Shown: positions 1 to 10,905 of the stretch, piece by piece | Position numbering within the stretch: position 1 is the first letter of the stretch | Layout: each line of letters starts with the position of its first letter | Source: Bathynomus jamesi | Taxonomy: Eukaryota > Arthropoda > Malacostraca > Isopoda > Cirolanidae | DNA: 64,000 nt | Assembly: GCA_023014485.1 (NCBI GenBank) | Contig: JAJOZX010001077.1 | Location: 461,001 to 525,000 of the forward strand | Direction: 5' to 3' | The notes under the pieces: generated by a model | Databases searched by the model: none | What the model was told of the DNA's origin: nothing | Seen by the model: only the letters and a program-made list of their open reading frames with translations | Program-made: the position numbers and the translations under genes

Positions 1-348
1 TGATTTTTGTACTTAGGCTGATCCTTGCGTGACTTGTATGGCTTTAATAAGGACCTGTATTTATCATGGTACACTCGCATCATCTGTAAAACGCGTGTAT
101 GTGAAACTATTGGCAAAGAGGCCTTCTTCCAAATATTTTCTACCTTTTTGGAAACTGCCTCTGCTATTTCAGAAAATGAAGGCTCCTTGTATTCATCTGC
201 TCCTTCACTAAATGTTTTGTGAACAGGTAATCTTTCATAATGCAGTTATAAGTTGGTAGTTGCATATCACTCATCTCACAAGGTACTTCAAATATGGCAC
301 ACTTCATATGTTCTCTAGTGAAATTTTATATTTAGTATTTGATGCCAT
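1..348 (-). pseudogene. Degenerate transposon-type ORF, family not recognised
   Basis: An ATG lies at 348-346 on the minus strand. From there, peptide-like sequence runs to the window edge in three successive frames: a start beginning MASNTKYK that meets a stop after about 14 codons, a middle segment containing CAIFEVPCEMS, and a last segment (about 240 to 1) that stays open and contains IWKKASLP and YHDKYRSLLKP. The frame changes imply at least two frameshifts. The composition resembles uncharacterised proteins of arthropod mobile elements, but I cannot name the family. The C-terminal part, if it exists, is outside the window. Confidence 0.4.
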
Positions 349-1355
349 AATATTTTTAAGAAAAATTCACAATCACAAAATATCCTGTAACATCAAAACA
401 TTATATAATTAATATATACAATAATATATTTTATAAGTATATATAATATATTCTATAAATATATAATATATTATATAAATAAACTAAAATTATATAATAC
501 ATTATAACAAGCTTTTATAATAAAATCAATATTATCTCTATATAAATCACTTTAAAATAAAGTTTTATAATATTCCGATCATATTAAAAAAACTCTCCGA
601 TCAACTGAGCGACTAGGCCTACTACCTAAGAAGACAAGTGTTAACACACTGTTCTGATGACTCACAGAAAGAAATTCCTTCACACCAAAACCCTCCCCAC
701 AACCCTCCCCAAACCCTCCCCCACAACATTCAGTGTAGTCTCAACATGACTCAGTTACTCTAAATTGTGTTAAATTCAGCTCTCTTGTGGCAGCTGAAGA
801 TATTGAGCATATGAAAAGGCATTTTTAAAAAACGAATTGCTATCATTTAAGAATCTTAATCAAACTATTAGATAATTCTAAGATAAAATTTTATAATAGT
901 TTGACAAACCTAAAATAGAAACATTTTTTTCCTTTTTACACAAAATTGTGTTAACTTTAGCCCCCTGGTGGCAGCTGAAAATTTAAACAAATGAACTCAT
1001 AGTTTGGCAGGCATATTTCGTCCACTAAATGCAACTTTTAATCACTATTAGAACTTCATACTAGAAAAAAAGTATTTTTCGCTCCACCCTACTGTGCATG
1101 CCTTCATTGCGTTGTTATGACTTAGAAGGCATAATATTTAAAAAAAAAGTAAAACAAAATTACTGCAAGATTTATTACTAGGAATTGCAACATAACAGAG
1201 GATGTAGCATACTATTGATACTAATTTACTAATGCTAGAATATACCAGGAAAGTTTAGTTTTGCAAAACAATAATAGGAAATACTTAAAAAATAAATCAA
1301 ATGAGTTATTGTGCATGGCAATGATAATTGAAATTTATTAGCTAAATATACAAAC
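349..1355. other. AT-rich stretch without a recognisable gene
   Basis: No coding sequence is supported here. Two related blocks of about 50 bases (around 758-815 and 945-1000) share TTGTGTTAA followed by a TGGTGGCAGCTGAA-like core, so this may be non-coding sequence of a mobile element with an internal duplication. Confidence 0.5.
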
Positions 1356-1595
1356 TTAAGAACTATTATTCAAAAGATCTTTATTGGCCTTTAAGAAAAC
1401 AAGCTTCTCAAAAGTTGCATCTAAGAGCGAGCCTCGTTTCGGACGCAGTATATCCTTCCGTGCTGAAAAAACCCGCTCAACAGCGGCATTAGATGGTATA
1501 GGAGTGTTAAGTTTAATAAACATATTTTTAAAGTTAGTGGATGGGAAGGATGCAGAGCTAACGTGACGTGAAGGCCCAGATGAGAGGAATGACAA
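1356..1595 (-). pseudogene. hAT transposase C-terminal dimerisation domain, fragment
   Basis: The 79-residue minus-strand frame contains NTPIPSNAAVERVFSA followed by ILRPKRGSLLDATFEKLVFLK. This matches the hydrophobic C-terminal dimerisation region of hAT transposases (the SNAAVER-FS motif family, also seen in ZBED-type proteins). Only the last tenth of a usual transposase of about 600 residues is present. The zinc-finger BED domain and RNase H-like core are missing, so the copy is inactive. It sits about 260 bases inside a hAT-type end at 1896, which implies a large internal deletion. Confidence 0.8.
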
Positions 1596-1896
1596 AACCT
1601 CTGTTGAACTTAGATCCCTCCCTGCTCTAGGGTTCTTCGCCTTTTTACTTTGACAGTGCTGTCAGTGTAGGGGGAGAGGGTGGATGGGGGTAGGCTGCCA
1701 GCATGCCAACGGCCAACCTGCACACCTCGCTCATAGAGAAGGGACAAATTTTTAACGGTTAATGAATAATGAGTGAGGATCGAAAGAAACTAATTGCGAG
1801 CTACGATAAAAAAGTAACAAGTAAGACTAACGAATGTATTTCCCTAAAAAAGTAACGTAACGGCCGTTACTTGTAACGCGTTACTGCCCAGCTCTG
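1356..1896 (-). mobile_element. Internally deleted hAT element, right end
   Basis: Read on the minus strand, the terminus at 1896 begins CAGAGCTGGGCAGTAACGCG and runs into TAACGGCCGTTAC, a sequence style typical of hAT ends. Immediately beyond it, LINE sequence resumes (TTTCCTTAGTGAACGG, compare 63063), so the hAT inserted into a LINE. The partner terminus was not found and may lie left of the window. Confidence 0.7.
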
Positions 1897-3000
1897 ATAA
1901 TTTCCTTAGTGAACGGCGGCAAGTCGTTACAGTATAAGGGATATCTTCATCAGAATCAGAGGTCTTCAGCTCAGTACCACAAGGAACAGTATTAGTTCCA
2001 CTATTTTTCATAATCATGCTAACTGACATAGATGAAGACGTTACCAGAGACAGCACAGTAACATCCTTTGCCGATGACACCAAAATCAATAGAAAAATAA
2101 GAAACCCAGAGGATATAGGCTCTCTACAAACAGACATGAACAGAATCTACAAGTGGACGGAAGACAACAATATGAAGTTTAACACTGAGAAATTTCAATT
2201 GTTACGGTGCGGAAAAGGGGAGGACCTAAAATCCATGGAATACTATACCCCAAATGGACAGGAAATTCAGAGAAATTCTAAAGCAAAAGATTTAGGAGTT
2301 GTAATGACTGATGATGCGAAATTTGAAACACAAAATAAGATAGCAGTAAACAGAGCAAAGAGAATAACTGGGCAGATACTGAGAATCTTTAAACGAAGGG
2401 ATAGGAATATAATGATTCCTCTACTGAAAACACTGATCATACCCAAATTGGAGTACTGCTCGGTCCTAACATGCCCATATAAAAAAGAAGACATTAGACA
2501 GCTAGAAGGGATTTTTAGAGAAGCTTCACAGCCAAGATCAAGGAGAAGAGAAGAGAGAAGAAGAGAGAGGAGAAGAGAGAGATACACCATTATTTACACT
2601 TGGAAAATAATGGAGAAACTAGCTCCTAATCTTACTCTGAACCCTATAACTCCCCAAACAACAGTGCAAAGTAGAAAAGGAAGACTGCGTCTTGTTCCTA
2701 AATTAAAGGCTAGCCAGGGAACATCCTTAACCCTGAAAGAAAATAATTTTGTTGTGAGAGGACCAAACCTGTTTAATCAGCTGCCCAAAGAACTAAGGAA
2801 CACGACTGGTGTTGCGGTGGACATTTTCAAACCAAGATTAGACGCCTGGCTCAGAACAATCCCCAATGAGCCGGGCGTACCTGGCTATGTGAGGTGGAGA
2901 GTACAAGAAATCAACTCTCTACTTCACCAGGCCAACTCGAGAGGAGGGGCGACAAGCTTGATCTTCGTGAAACGAGGAATCATTGCACTGAACATTTGAA
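1897..3000 (+). pseudogene. Non-LTR retrotransposon reverse transcriptase, 3' part (copy 1)
   Basis: Before 2016 the frame encodes the PQGTVL block of the reverse transcriptase palm but has a TAA at 1935-1937. From 2016 to 2999 it is open for 327 codons and holds the catalytic FADDTK motif, the KDLGV block, the PLLKTLIIPKLEY thumb region, and a C-terminal segment ending near DAWLRTIP and PGYVRWR. The style matches jockey/CR1-like LINEs of arthropods; the exact clade is unresolved. Compared with the copy at 63026, about 60-80 bases are missing around 2540-2575, replaced by a purine-rich AGAAGAG tract, yet the frame survived. The 5' part is cut off by a hAT insertion. Confidence 0.85.
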
Positions 3001-3057
3001 AGGTTGAAAGGTTAAAAGGACACTTAAAATGATTTTGTACAGTACAGAAAGAGTATT

Positions 3058-3257
3058 CTGTAGACCAGGGCTTCTCAAACTTTTTTCACTTGCGACCCCT
3101 TTGGATCAGACAAATGTTTTCGCGACCCTTCACTCAATGTCATAAAAGCAATAGGTACTAACACTGTATATTTATGAAAAAAATAATATTTTCAAATGTT
3201 TCTGCGACCCCCAATAATATTTACGCGACCCCTAGTTTGAGAAGCGTGGCTGTAGAC
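3058..3257. mobile_element. hAT-type MITE with 8-bp target duplication
   Basis: The element 3066-3249 has inverted ends CAGGGCTTCTCAAAC and GTTTGAGAAGCGTGG. It is flanked on both sides by CTGTAGAC (3058-3065 and 3250-3257). The length, ends and 8-bp duplication indicate a non-autonomous hAT element. No coding capacity. Confidence 0.8.
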
Positions 3258-3471
3258 CATGATCCAAAATTTTTAAAATTCTAGTCCCGTTTCTGGTTTA
3301 GTTAATTAGATTATTGTATAGAATCAGCCCTATTTAAATATCATTATTTAGTGAACAATTTGGTTTAAATTCAACATAACTAGCTTGGTTGAGAATGTAT
3401 TATGCATATTCCGATATAAATTGAAATGAGTGAAATTGGTTTGTGTATTTTATTTTGGAATTCTTCGCAGA

Positions 3472-3690
3472 CTGTAGAGCATGGGTCGGGGAACTTTTTT
3501 GGGTATTACCCAAAAAATCTATTTTAGTAAAATGAAATTACCCCCAGACTTCAAAGTAAACAAAAACAAGCCAATTGCTCTTAAAATTGTTGCATATGGT
3601 GTCTTTCATACCGCACGCATTACCCCCAAAATGTTTAAATGTACCCCATTTGGGGTAATTTACCCCTGTTCGCCGACCACTGCTGTAGAG
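3472..3690. mobile_element. hAT-type MITE with 8-bp target duplication
   Basis: The element 3480-3682 has ends CATGGGTCGGGGAAC and GTTCGCCGACCACTG and is flanked by CTGTAGAG at 3472-3479 and 3683-3690. An internal inverted pair GGGTATTACCC and GGGGTAATTTACCCC lies inside. It is a non-autonomous hAT element, distinct from the one 220 bases upstream but inserted in a very similar target. Confidence 0.8.
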
Positions 3691-3862
3691 ATATATGTTT
3701 GTAAGCGGCATGAGTTTGCTTTTGCAAAGTGACTTTCTGGAAAAGATTTTTCTTCGTTACTGATCTCCAAAATTGTATTGTGTTGAATAATTTTGTCGAA
3801 TAATAATTCTGCCGAATAATTTTGGTGTGTGTGACTGTGTGTGACTGCGTGTCTTTAACAGA

Positions 3863-4195
3863 CATGGGGCTGAAGCCGGGGCTTCGGCTTCGAAGCCGAA
3901 GCCGAAGCCGAAGTCGGCCATTTAGAAAGTTAAGAAGCCGAAGCCAAATCTTATAGAACCGGAAACGGAAGACAAGTTCCATAGTTAACCTACTCTAAAT
4001 TAGTATAGATTAACGATTTTTGGCTATTAGTATTACTAATAATAAAAAAATATTAAAATAGTTAAATAAAAATAAAACCCCTCAAACCTCAAACGATACA
4101 AATAACCAATTTTCGAAGCCGAAATCAAAGCCAAAGCCGGCCATTTTCAAATTCTCGAAGCCGAAGTTTACAAAAGCCGGCTTCAATCCCATATC
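3863..4195. repeat. Element with GAAGCC-repeat ends
   Basis: The left side (3870-3950) is built of GAAGCC hexamers and ends in TCGGCCATTT. The right side (4113-4190) carries the same words in inverted arrangement and finishes TGAAGCCGG-like when read in reverse. The ends ATGGGGCTGAAGCC and GGCTTCAATCCCAT are approximately inverted, which suggests a small DNA transposon with subterminal repeats. No clean target duplication was found. Confidence 0.5.
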
Positions 4196-4274
4196 TGGAC
4201 TGTATGAGTATGTGTCCTTATGTGTGTAGGCAATTGGGCATAAGTGAAGTTGAGTGTGTGATACTTCACCATGT

Positions 4275-4908
4275 GCGGTAAGTTCACCGCCATCAATTCA
4301 CCGCGGGAGAGTTCACCACCATCAATTCACCGCGAGGTAATTTCACCGCGAGGTAAGTTCACCGCGAAGTAATTTCACCGCAAGGTAAGTTCACCGTAAA
4401 ATGAATAAAATTAAAAAGAATTTTTTAACTTAACAAGAATTTAATATAGGGTTTAGCAACACTATTTAAAAACATTAAACTATAATTAGGACAAAAATTA
4501 AAAAAGTATTTAATTTTTATTTAGCCACAAAATTTAAAAACAAATAATATATAATTAGGAAAAATATTTAACCACACTATTTAAAAACATTAAAATATAA
4601 TTAGGACAAAAATTAAAAAAATTAGGTTAGGTTAAATTTTGTGGCTAAATAAAAATTAAATACTTTTTTAATTTTTGTCCTAATTATATTTTAATGTTTT
4701 TAAATAGTGTTGCTAAACCCTATATTAAATTCTTGTTAAGTTAAAAAATTCTTTTTAATTTTATTCATTTTACGGTGAACTTACCTTGCGGTGAAATTAC
4801 TTCGCGGTGAACTTACCTCGCGGTGAAATTACCTCGCGGTGAACTTACCTCGCGGTGAATTGATGGCGGTGAACTTTCCCGCGGTGAATTGATGGCGGTG
4901 AACTTTCC
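4275..4908. repeat. Large foldback element with TTCACCGCG subterminal repeats
   Basis: Two near-identical arms of about 270 bases (about 4276-4541 and 4628-4908) are inverted around an AT-rich centre. The outer part of each arm is a 16-18 bp repeat built on GGTAAGTTCACCGCGA and GGTAATTTCACCGCGA; the inner part contains TATAGGGTTTAGCAACAC and its complement. There is no coding sequence. The element can form a very long hairpin. The centre carries a partial third copy of the inner arm. Confidence 0.85.
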
Positions 4909-5526
4909 TGTAAACATAATTCACACATGTAGTGGGGCAATTTTCTTGGAAGTAACTTTTTTCGTACCTCGGAACAATAAATTTTTAAAAAATCTAGGAA
5001 CATTTTTACTGTGGGATATGTTGGTCCTGATTAAGTTGTTAGGTTAAGTTAGGTTAGATTAGCTAGTACCTCACTGTTTAATGATTGAGCAGAAAACACC
5101 GTTCGAGACCTCAGTTGCATCTAAAACATTTATCACGCTCTTCTCGGTTCAATGGTACTAAGGTTAAACAGTAGCGTAGCCAGGGGGGCACGTGCCCCCA
5201 TTACTATCTACGTTACTTAATGTGTTTTGATAAGTAACATCATATTAAATATTGTTGTACAATGGTATAGCTAATTAACGTCAATAAATATTTTTCAATT
5301 TTACGTTGACTATAGTTTACTTCAAATTCACTATTTCAGTTATACATACCTACACAGAATCACAATCAACATTCAACAGTTGTCACGGAGACAATTATTT
5401 ACTCTGTTGCTGTTTACTCGTCAGCCTTATACTGTTTTTTGACTGGAAGTATTCTATTTTCCTGTGAATTCATTACCAAATAATTTTCAGTCCATGTTTA
5501 CTAGGTCAGTAGTATTACCAATTTCG

Positions 5527-6084
5527 GTGCTCCTTTAGTATGCGGTCTACACCAATTTGTTTTTTAAATGTAGTTAAAGAAGGTTGAAATGACAATCTTA
5601 CTTGAAAAAAATGTATTGAAAAGTTAAAAACATAAAAAGTTTAAATGTAAGGAAAAACATTTATTGAAAAGTTAAAAACACAAAAAGTTTAAATGTAAGT
5701 ATACCTTCTTAACTTGTTTACATCCCAATGTCAGTTGCCCTTGACGATTGGTTAGGTTTAGTCATGATATTTTCGTTAGTTTTAACGAAAATATCTTGAC
5801 TAAACCTAACCAATCGTAGGTAGACCGCATACTATAGTAGCACCGACAATTGAATTGTTTACAACTTTACTGCTTCAAATTTCTCAAGCTGCTGATGTTA
5901 AACAATCATTTTGAATTTCAAGGTCAAATAGGGTCTAAGTCATGTGAGTGAGTCATTTAGCGAAAAAAAAAGAGCGGCAGAATGCGTGAGCAGGCACAAA
6001 TTTAACGAAAAAATCCTGTAGACTGCACTTTGAAAAAAGTAGAGCGCGGCAGAATTTGTAGACCGCATAGTAAAGGAGCACCCC
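5527..6084. mobile_element. MITE with long inverted ends, containing an extra internal end
   Basis: The left end GGTGCTCCTTTAGTATGCGG continues into TCTAC. Its complement occurs at 6058-6084 and again, diverged, at 5819-5847. The interior holds a direct repeat of an AAAAAGTTTAAATGTAAG segment and a hairpin of a separate family. Ends of about 25 bases without coding sequence indicate a non-autonomous DNA transposon. Confidence 0.6.
5738..5812. repeat. Hairpin repeat, CCTTGACGATTGG family
   Basis: CCTTGACGATTGGTTAGG followed by a TTTAGTCATGATATTTTCG segment is mirrored by its complement ending AACCTAACCAATCG. The same sequence family recurs around 45960-46050, 49533-49581 and 50085-50175, so this is a dispersed palindromic repeat. 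Confidence 0.7.
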
Positions 6085-6663
6085 AGTTTCAATTAATTTT
6101 CATGTTCCTGTTTTCTAAGTCTGCTAATTGCTAATTATTTAATCTAGTGCTGCTTGCTAGTCAGCCTAATACTATATTATTTACTAGATATATTCTGTTT
6201 TCCTGTGAATTCATTCCCAGTGCTTATATGTCCATGTTCACTTGTTTAGTAACCAGTACATTTTTATGTTCCTGTTTTCTTGTTTGTTAATTACCAATTA
6301 TATTTTAATTATTTAATCACCTGTTGTTTGCTAATCAGCCCAATACTACATTATTTACTAGATGTATTCTATTTTCTTTTGAATTCATTCTTAAGTGCTT
6401 CTATGTCCATGTTTTCTAGTTCAGCAATTAATTACCAATTAATTTTTAGGTTTATATTTTCTAGTCCGCTAATTGCCAATTATTTACTCTGCAGCTGTTT
6501 ACTAGTCTAATACTGTATTATTTACCAGACTACTAGATGCACCTAATATACCTAAGTATAAAAATATAGTAGTGAATTTCATTCAATGACACAATCCCCA
6601 ATTTGCACAGTTGCAATGGTTCAAGGGTGTTCCCGCCTTATCGAGATCCTGGCTACGTGCCTG

Positions 6664-7079
6664 AGCTTGAATTAAATTAGGTTTACTTAATTACATTTTT
6701 AGTTATAAGAATTTAAAAAGTCGATACCTTGCTTATGCGTAGATGCGCACGTGTGTGTGTGGTTCGAAAGGTGGAGTGAGTATAACCACTTAATTATCCA
6801 CTTATTGGGGTATAAGGACAAAAGGTCATGCTCTCAATGACCCATCATGGTAGTAAATGCAGATCCTTACTGTATCACCTTTACCCTGTTCGTGATGCCA
6901 AAATTATGACGGTGACTGATTCCAAATCTCGGGTTTGCGGCAGGCAGTGGGCATGGGGTATGCCCGAAAATTCCAATGTCAGAACAATTAAACTCTTGCC
7001 CAAAGCTCCATCGCGACGCATAAAATCAGTTGTGTCCTTTCAAGAGTAATATTAAAGCCAAATTTTGACAACCGGTTTC

Positions 7080-7115
<36 letters not shown>

Positions 7116-8113
7116 TCCCTCTATTACGTCATGGTGAATCTGGTTTATAAACAAATCATCGACCTCCCGAAATCGTATAATTAAAGATAGACGCAATTCA
7201 ACTTTAACTTCTCAAGTTTCATACACACACACCTTGTGACGGAAGGAAGAATGACGGTAATGAGAAGATGCTGGACGAAACAAGTTTTGCCTGAAATTAT
7301 ATTCTATATCCAAAATCCAATGACTTTTTTCTTGTTTGCTTAACCTAACCTAACCGAGCTAATTTGACCTAACCGAACTAATTTAACCTAATCTACCATG
7401 ACCTAATCCAACCCTAGCTTGACCCATGGGGTATGTCGATATATCGGAAAAGAATGCTAGGGGTCTTTAGGGTAGGGCTAGGGCCTATATTTATGATACT
7501 ATGAAATTGTAAATACTTTTACAAATTGAAAACCCGAGTGCGAATACTGCATATTAGAAAAAAAAATTAGATTCACACGTCTTGGTTATATCTGGGTATA
7601 GATGGGTATGTAGCTACCTAATTTAGCCTTTTAGATTTACACGTGACATCTTATCAGTTCAGGAATAACTTTTTAAATTATTTTTATTGTAGTAACTTTA
7701 TTTTAGTACTGATCCCGTTTTCTATACAAATGAAAGAATAATATGGATAACTTTAGATTATTTTATTAAAAAATTTGAGCATCCCGTGGCTAGGTCGGTT
7801 AGGGCTCAGCTCGATATTACTAAGACTTCTCCGAGTCGTGAGGTCGAACAGCAGTGCTGTGCAGAGCTGGGTGAGTTGTCTTTCCTGTATCTTAACTGAC
7901 TCAGGGTAATATAGCTCATGCTCAGGCCCCTACACGTCACATCCTAGGAGGGTCCTCACCTTCACATCCTTGGAGGACATGGGATATAGATGTTACCTAT
8001 TTTAGTTAAAGACTAGCGAGGTGAAGTCACACAACATATCTTTGATTAAATGCAAAAAAAAATAATCGGTAGATTACTTTTTTTTTTTTACCAATTATTG
8101 TAGAAGCATTGTA
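6664..8113. other. Non-coding, with (TAA)n and AACCT-like islands
   Basis: A (TAA)12 tract lies at about 7080-7115. The stretch 7335-7430 is dense in AACCTAA and ACCTAAT words resembling degenerate arthropod telomere repeats (TTAGG). Frames here are short and look accidental. No gene is supported. Confidence 0.6.
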
Positions 8114-8328
8114 CAGGGTGTCTACTTTTTGGGGAAGCTGCACCATTGAATCGGTCCTGGAAGTCTGCTCGAATATTTTCAATGGTTTTGCCATTACGTA
8201 CTCACTTATGGACCCAGTTACTAGCCAATATGCGTTGTTCAAGCGTATAGTTGTTTCAAATGGGTCTGAAACAAAAACGAAAATCAGTTAGTATTTTACT
8301 GGGGTGACAAAATATTGTGGACACCTTG
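8114..8328 (-). mobile_element. Mariner-derived MITE carrying a transposase N-terminal fragment
   Basis: Ends CAGGGTGTCTAC and GTGGACACCTTG form an imperfect inverted repeat of mariner style. On the minus strand the interior is homologous to the transposase start encoded at 26752 (YTTEQRILASNWVHE region), but it has no open frame. It is a short, non-autonomous derivative of the same mariner family. Confidence 0.7.
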
Positions 8329-8477
8329 TAGAAGGCACAATAAAGAATTTCATTAAAGTGTCTTTTTAACTTAATTTATAACTTGATTTAACCTAATCTA
8401 ACAAACTTTGACTAACTTAACCTAGCTCTTTCTACCCGACCTTAACTGAACCTACAAGCGGTCCGAGGGAAGTCATA

Positions 8478-8670
8478 GCTAATGCAGTAACACCGCTTCC
8501 CATTGATCAGCGAAGTTAAGTGACATTGGGTTTGAGTTGTAGTTGGACGTGGGCCCCTCATTCTATATGTCCAGATGATATAGCGACCCGCGATTCGGAT
8601 TTCACGTAAAGCTGTAAGTCCCCTTCAGTATGACCTTAAATGTTGTAGAGGAAGTTAAATAACCCATTAC
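8478..8670 (+). mobile_element. 5S rRNA-derived SINE
   Basis: ACACCGCTTCCCATTGATCA and GCGAAGTTAAGTGACATTGG match the central part of eukaryotic 5S rRNA (ACACCGGTTCTCGTCCGATC, CGAAGTTAAGCAAC). This part includes the internal A-box region. A non-5S body follows: ATGATATAGCGACCC, a GATTCGGATTTCACG box, CTGTAAGTCCCCTTCAG. It is a SINE of 5S origin, not a functional 5S gene, because the 5' stem and the 3' third are missing. Confidence 0.8.
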
Positions 8671-8737
8671 AAAAGTGGTAACTTAATAAAATGCTTGGCG
8701 GAAATTTAAAATTTATTAAAAGTAAATAATCTTGGTT

Positions 8738-8996
8738 TTGCTTCCGCCCGAATTGTTCATTCTGACGAAAGTCAACCTCGTTGCTCCACCTTAACGTGAA
8801 ATCCAAATCACAACCCACAAAGGATGGTCTCAAATTAGAAAGTCCTCACCAGGACTCGATTTCACGACCTATCTACCAACCAACTTTACTGTATGGAAAG
8901 ATGAACAGCTGGGTGAGCTGCGCACTGCCGTCGACGGGAATCGAATCCGGGACCGGTGGATTCGTAGTCAGCGATGCTAACCACTGCGCTATCGTG
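8738..8996 (-). mobile_element. tRNA-derived dimeric SINE
   Basis: Read on the minus strand: a tRNA-like head (AGCGCAGTGGTTAGCATCGC, then GGATTCGATTCCCG as B box), a GCTGTTCATC linker, and a 3' body ending GACTTTCGTCAGAATGAAC and TTCGGGCGGAAGC. This copy lacks most of the second tRNA-like unit seen in the 34584 copy. Confidence 0.8.
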
Positions 8997-9002
8997 AACA
9001 TT

Positions 9003-10560
9003 TAAATGTATAGTCTTAGAGTGTCATCAAAGACCTCAACATTCACTGAAGGTTAGTCCAGTGAAAAGCTAGAAACTAATGTTTGGAGAAAAGGTTAGAA
9101 TTGGATAGGCATCATTAGACTATTATAATTGTTCGTTTACGTGGATTTGGTTAGAAATCTGGTCTCTTCTTGGTAATATCTGGATAAAAAGGCTGCGAAT
9201 TAATATATTTGGATATCCACATATAGACGCATTGCACGAAGTCGGATAAGCTAAAAGGATATGAGAATAAAAGGAGTTTCTTTTTCAGACAAACGCGAGA
9301 GAAGTATTTTCAACAAATCTTTTTTTTTTTTAATATAGCTTTCAAACCTTCCAAATAGTCCGTACGGTGATTCCTCATTTCACAGAGGTCAAGTTATATA
9401 TATATATATATATATATCGTAATTGGTTTTATAAAATTGTAAGGAAAATCTTATTTTTGCATCAGTGAACATTTAACCATTAGAAAATGGGATGCTCGTG
9501 ACGTCATAATGAATTAGCCTTACATTATTAGTCATCTGCTTTGTTATACTAATAATAATGATGATGATAATATTAATAATTTCGTTTATTAATATTATTA
9601 TGAAAAGAGCAACTACAGAAAATATATTTACAAAAACAATATTTTTATTTCTAATTCAGTTAAAATAACTCGCATCATAATTTCTTTAACGTACCAAAGA
9701 TGTCTGTCAGCTGAAACCAACTTGTTATATATTGCATATTTTGCTCTAATAAATTATATTCATTTTTGCTTATATATATTTGTCTCAGAGTTATTTAAAA
9801 AGCAAATATTTGCGAGTTAAAATTAATTCTGTAAATCATTTTTCATTATTTACAAATTATGTTGTAAGTGTATGAAGAATATTAAGGAATATATGTCAAG
9901 TTTCGAGTTAGATATATGTTTTATTTATTTATTTATGCTATCATTTTTTATTTAGTTATTTATTTTTACTTTTTTTTTTTCATAGTTACCGCTTTTACAA
10001 TAATTTAGAACGTTTTCTTTCTTTCTTTCTTTCTTTTCAATTCTTTCTTTCTTATTCTTTATTTAGGCCTATCTGTTTATGTATATGGTTGTATCTAATT
10101 ATCTACCTAACTATCTATTTTTCTGTCTATCTAACTATATATCTAATTACGTATTAATTCTAGCCGTTTAGATACCTGAAAATATTTACACAATATTATG
10201 TACTTAATTAAGGGCATTCAATTCTATTCCTACAATACGTGCCCAATCGGCTGTTCCAATTTCTTGAATAAAAAAAAGTAAAGTGTAAAAAATAAGATAA
10301 GAAAAAGGTTTTAAGAGTCAAATATGCCAAATATTTACTTATAAATATATTATTTCTAAATATAAACCAAATGTGATATATTTCAGTTACTAAAATGTAT
10401 AATTTAACTTAACCTACATACATATCAGCTTAACCTAAACTAACCTTTAAGTGGAGATCCTGTATTCATATTAAAAGGCTTTAACTAATATTATTATATG
10501 GAAAGAAATCTTACTGTACATTAGGTCTGTTCAATAATTGCGTGGGTGACTGTACTCTCT
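9003..10560. other. AT-rich non-coding stretch with short tandem repeats
   Basis: There is an (AT)12 tract at 9394-9418, TTTC repeats at about 10012-10036 and scattered AATATT runs. No convincing coding sequence or RNA gene was seen. Confidence 0.6.
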
Positions 10561-10564
10561 GTTC

Positions 10565-10905
10565 AGATAATTATTAATGTAGTGACCTTTAGATGGTCTG
10601 AATTTCACGTAAAATTATATATTCCCTTCATAATATGACATTCGCTGTTAGGAAGGAGGTTAAACAGCCCCCAAAACATTATTTATTTGTATATGAAGTT
10701 TTACCAACCCATAGATTGTCCCAAGCCTGAGAAATTGGGAAGGGGGGCAATGATAAGCCTGCTGCACGCAATTTATTAGTTTGACCTAGTTTTCCTTTTA
10801 AAGGAGACTCTTTTTTTCGCTTTTGGTGGTGCTACCGGCCTTCTCAGCGCACTCTGGGGGCCGAAAGTAGTAAAAAGGGACAACCAACCAACCAACTGTC
10901 AGCAA
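10565..10905 (+). mobile_element. 5S-SINE body fragment and an unidentified tail
   Basis: 10570-10670 retains the SINE body (TAGTGACC, GAATTTCACGTAAAAT, GGAAGGAGGTTAAACAG) without the 5S head. The following 10700-10905 contains AATTGGGAAGGGGGGCAATG and ends in (CAAC)n, which looks like the 3' tail of a retrotransposon, but I cannot assign it. Confidence 0.5.

Larger units (their letters stand above)
5400..6530 (+). repeat. Tandem repeat of about 180 bp, interrupted
   Basis: Four diverged units can be aligned by TGTTTACTAGTCAGCC, ACTATATTATTTACTAG, TTTTCCTGTGAATTCATT and CTATGTCCATGTTTTCTAG words. One unit is left of about 5525 and three lie between 6096 and 6530. A MITE at 5527-6084 splits the first unit from the others. 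Confidence 0.65.
5171..6663. mobile_element. Probable hAT-like composite element
   Basis: The left end CAGTAGCGTAGCCAGG and the right end CCTGGCTACGTGCCTG are inverted relative to each other and begin and end with CAG/CTG as hAT elements do. Imperfect 8-bp flanks (AGGTTAAA and AGCTTGAA) are compatible with an old target duplication. The interior is non-coding and consists of tandem repeats plus a nested MITE. Confidence 0.45.

Noticed and set aside
960..975. CTCF-like site CCCCCTGGTGGCAGC
   Set aside because: At least two mismatches from the consensus core, and it occurs inside a repeated block; a match of this quality is expected by chance in 64 kb.
8478..8600. Functional 5S rRNA gene
   Set aside because: Only the middle part of 5S is present in every copy, followed by the same non-5S body; terminal stems and a T-run terminator are missing.
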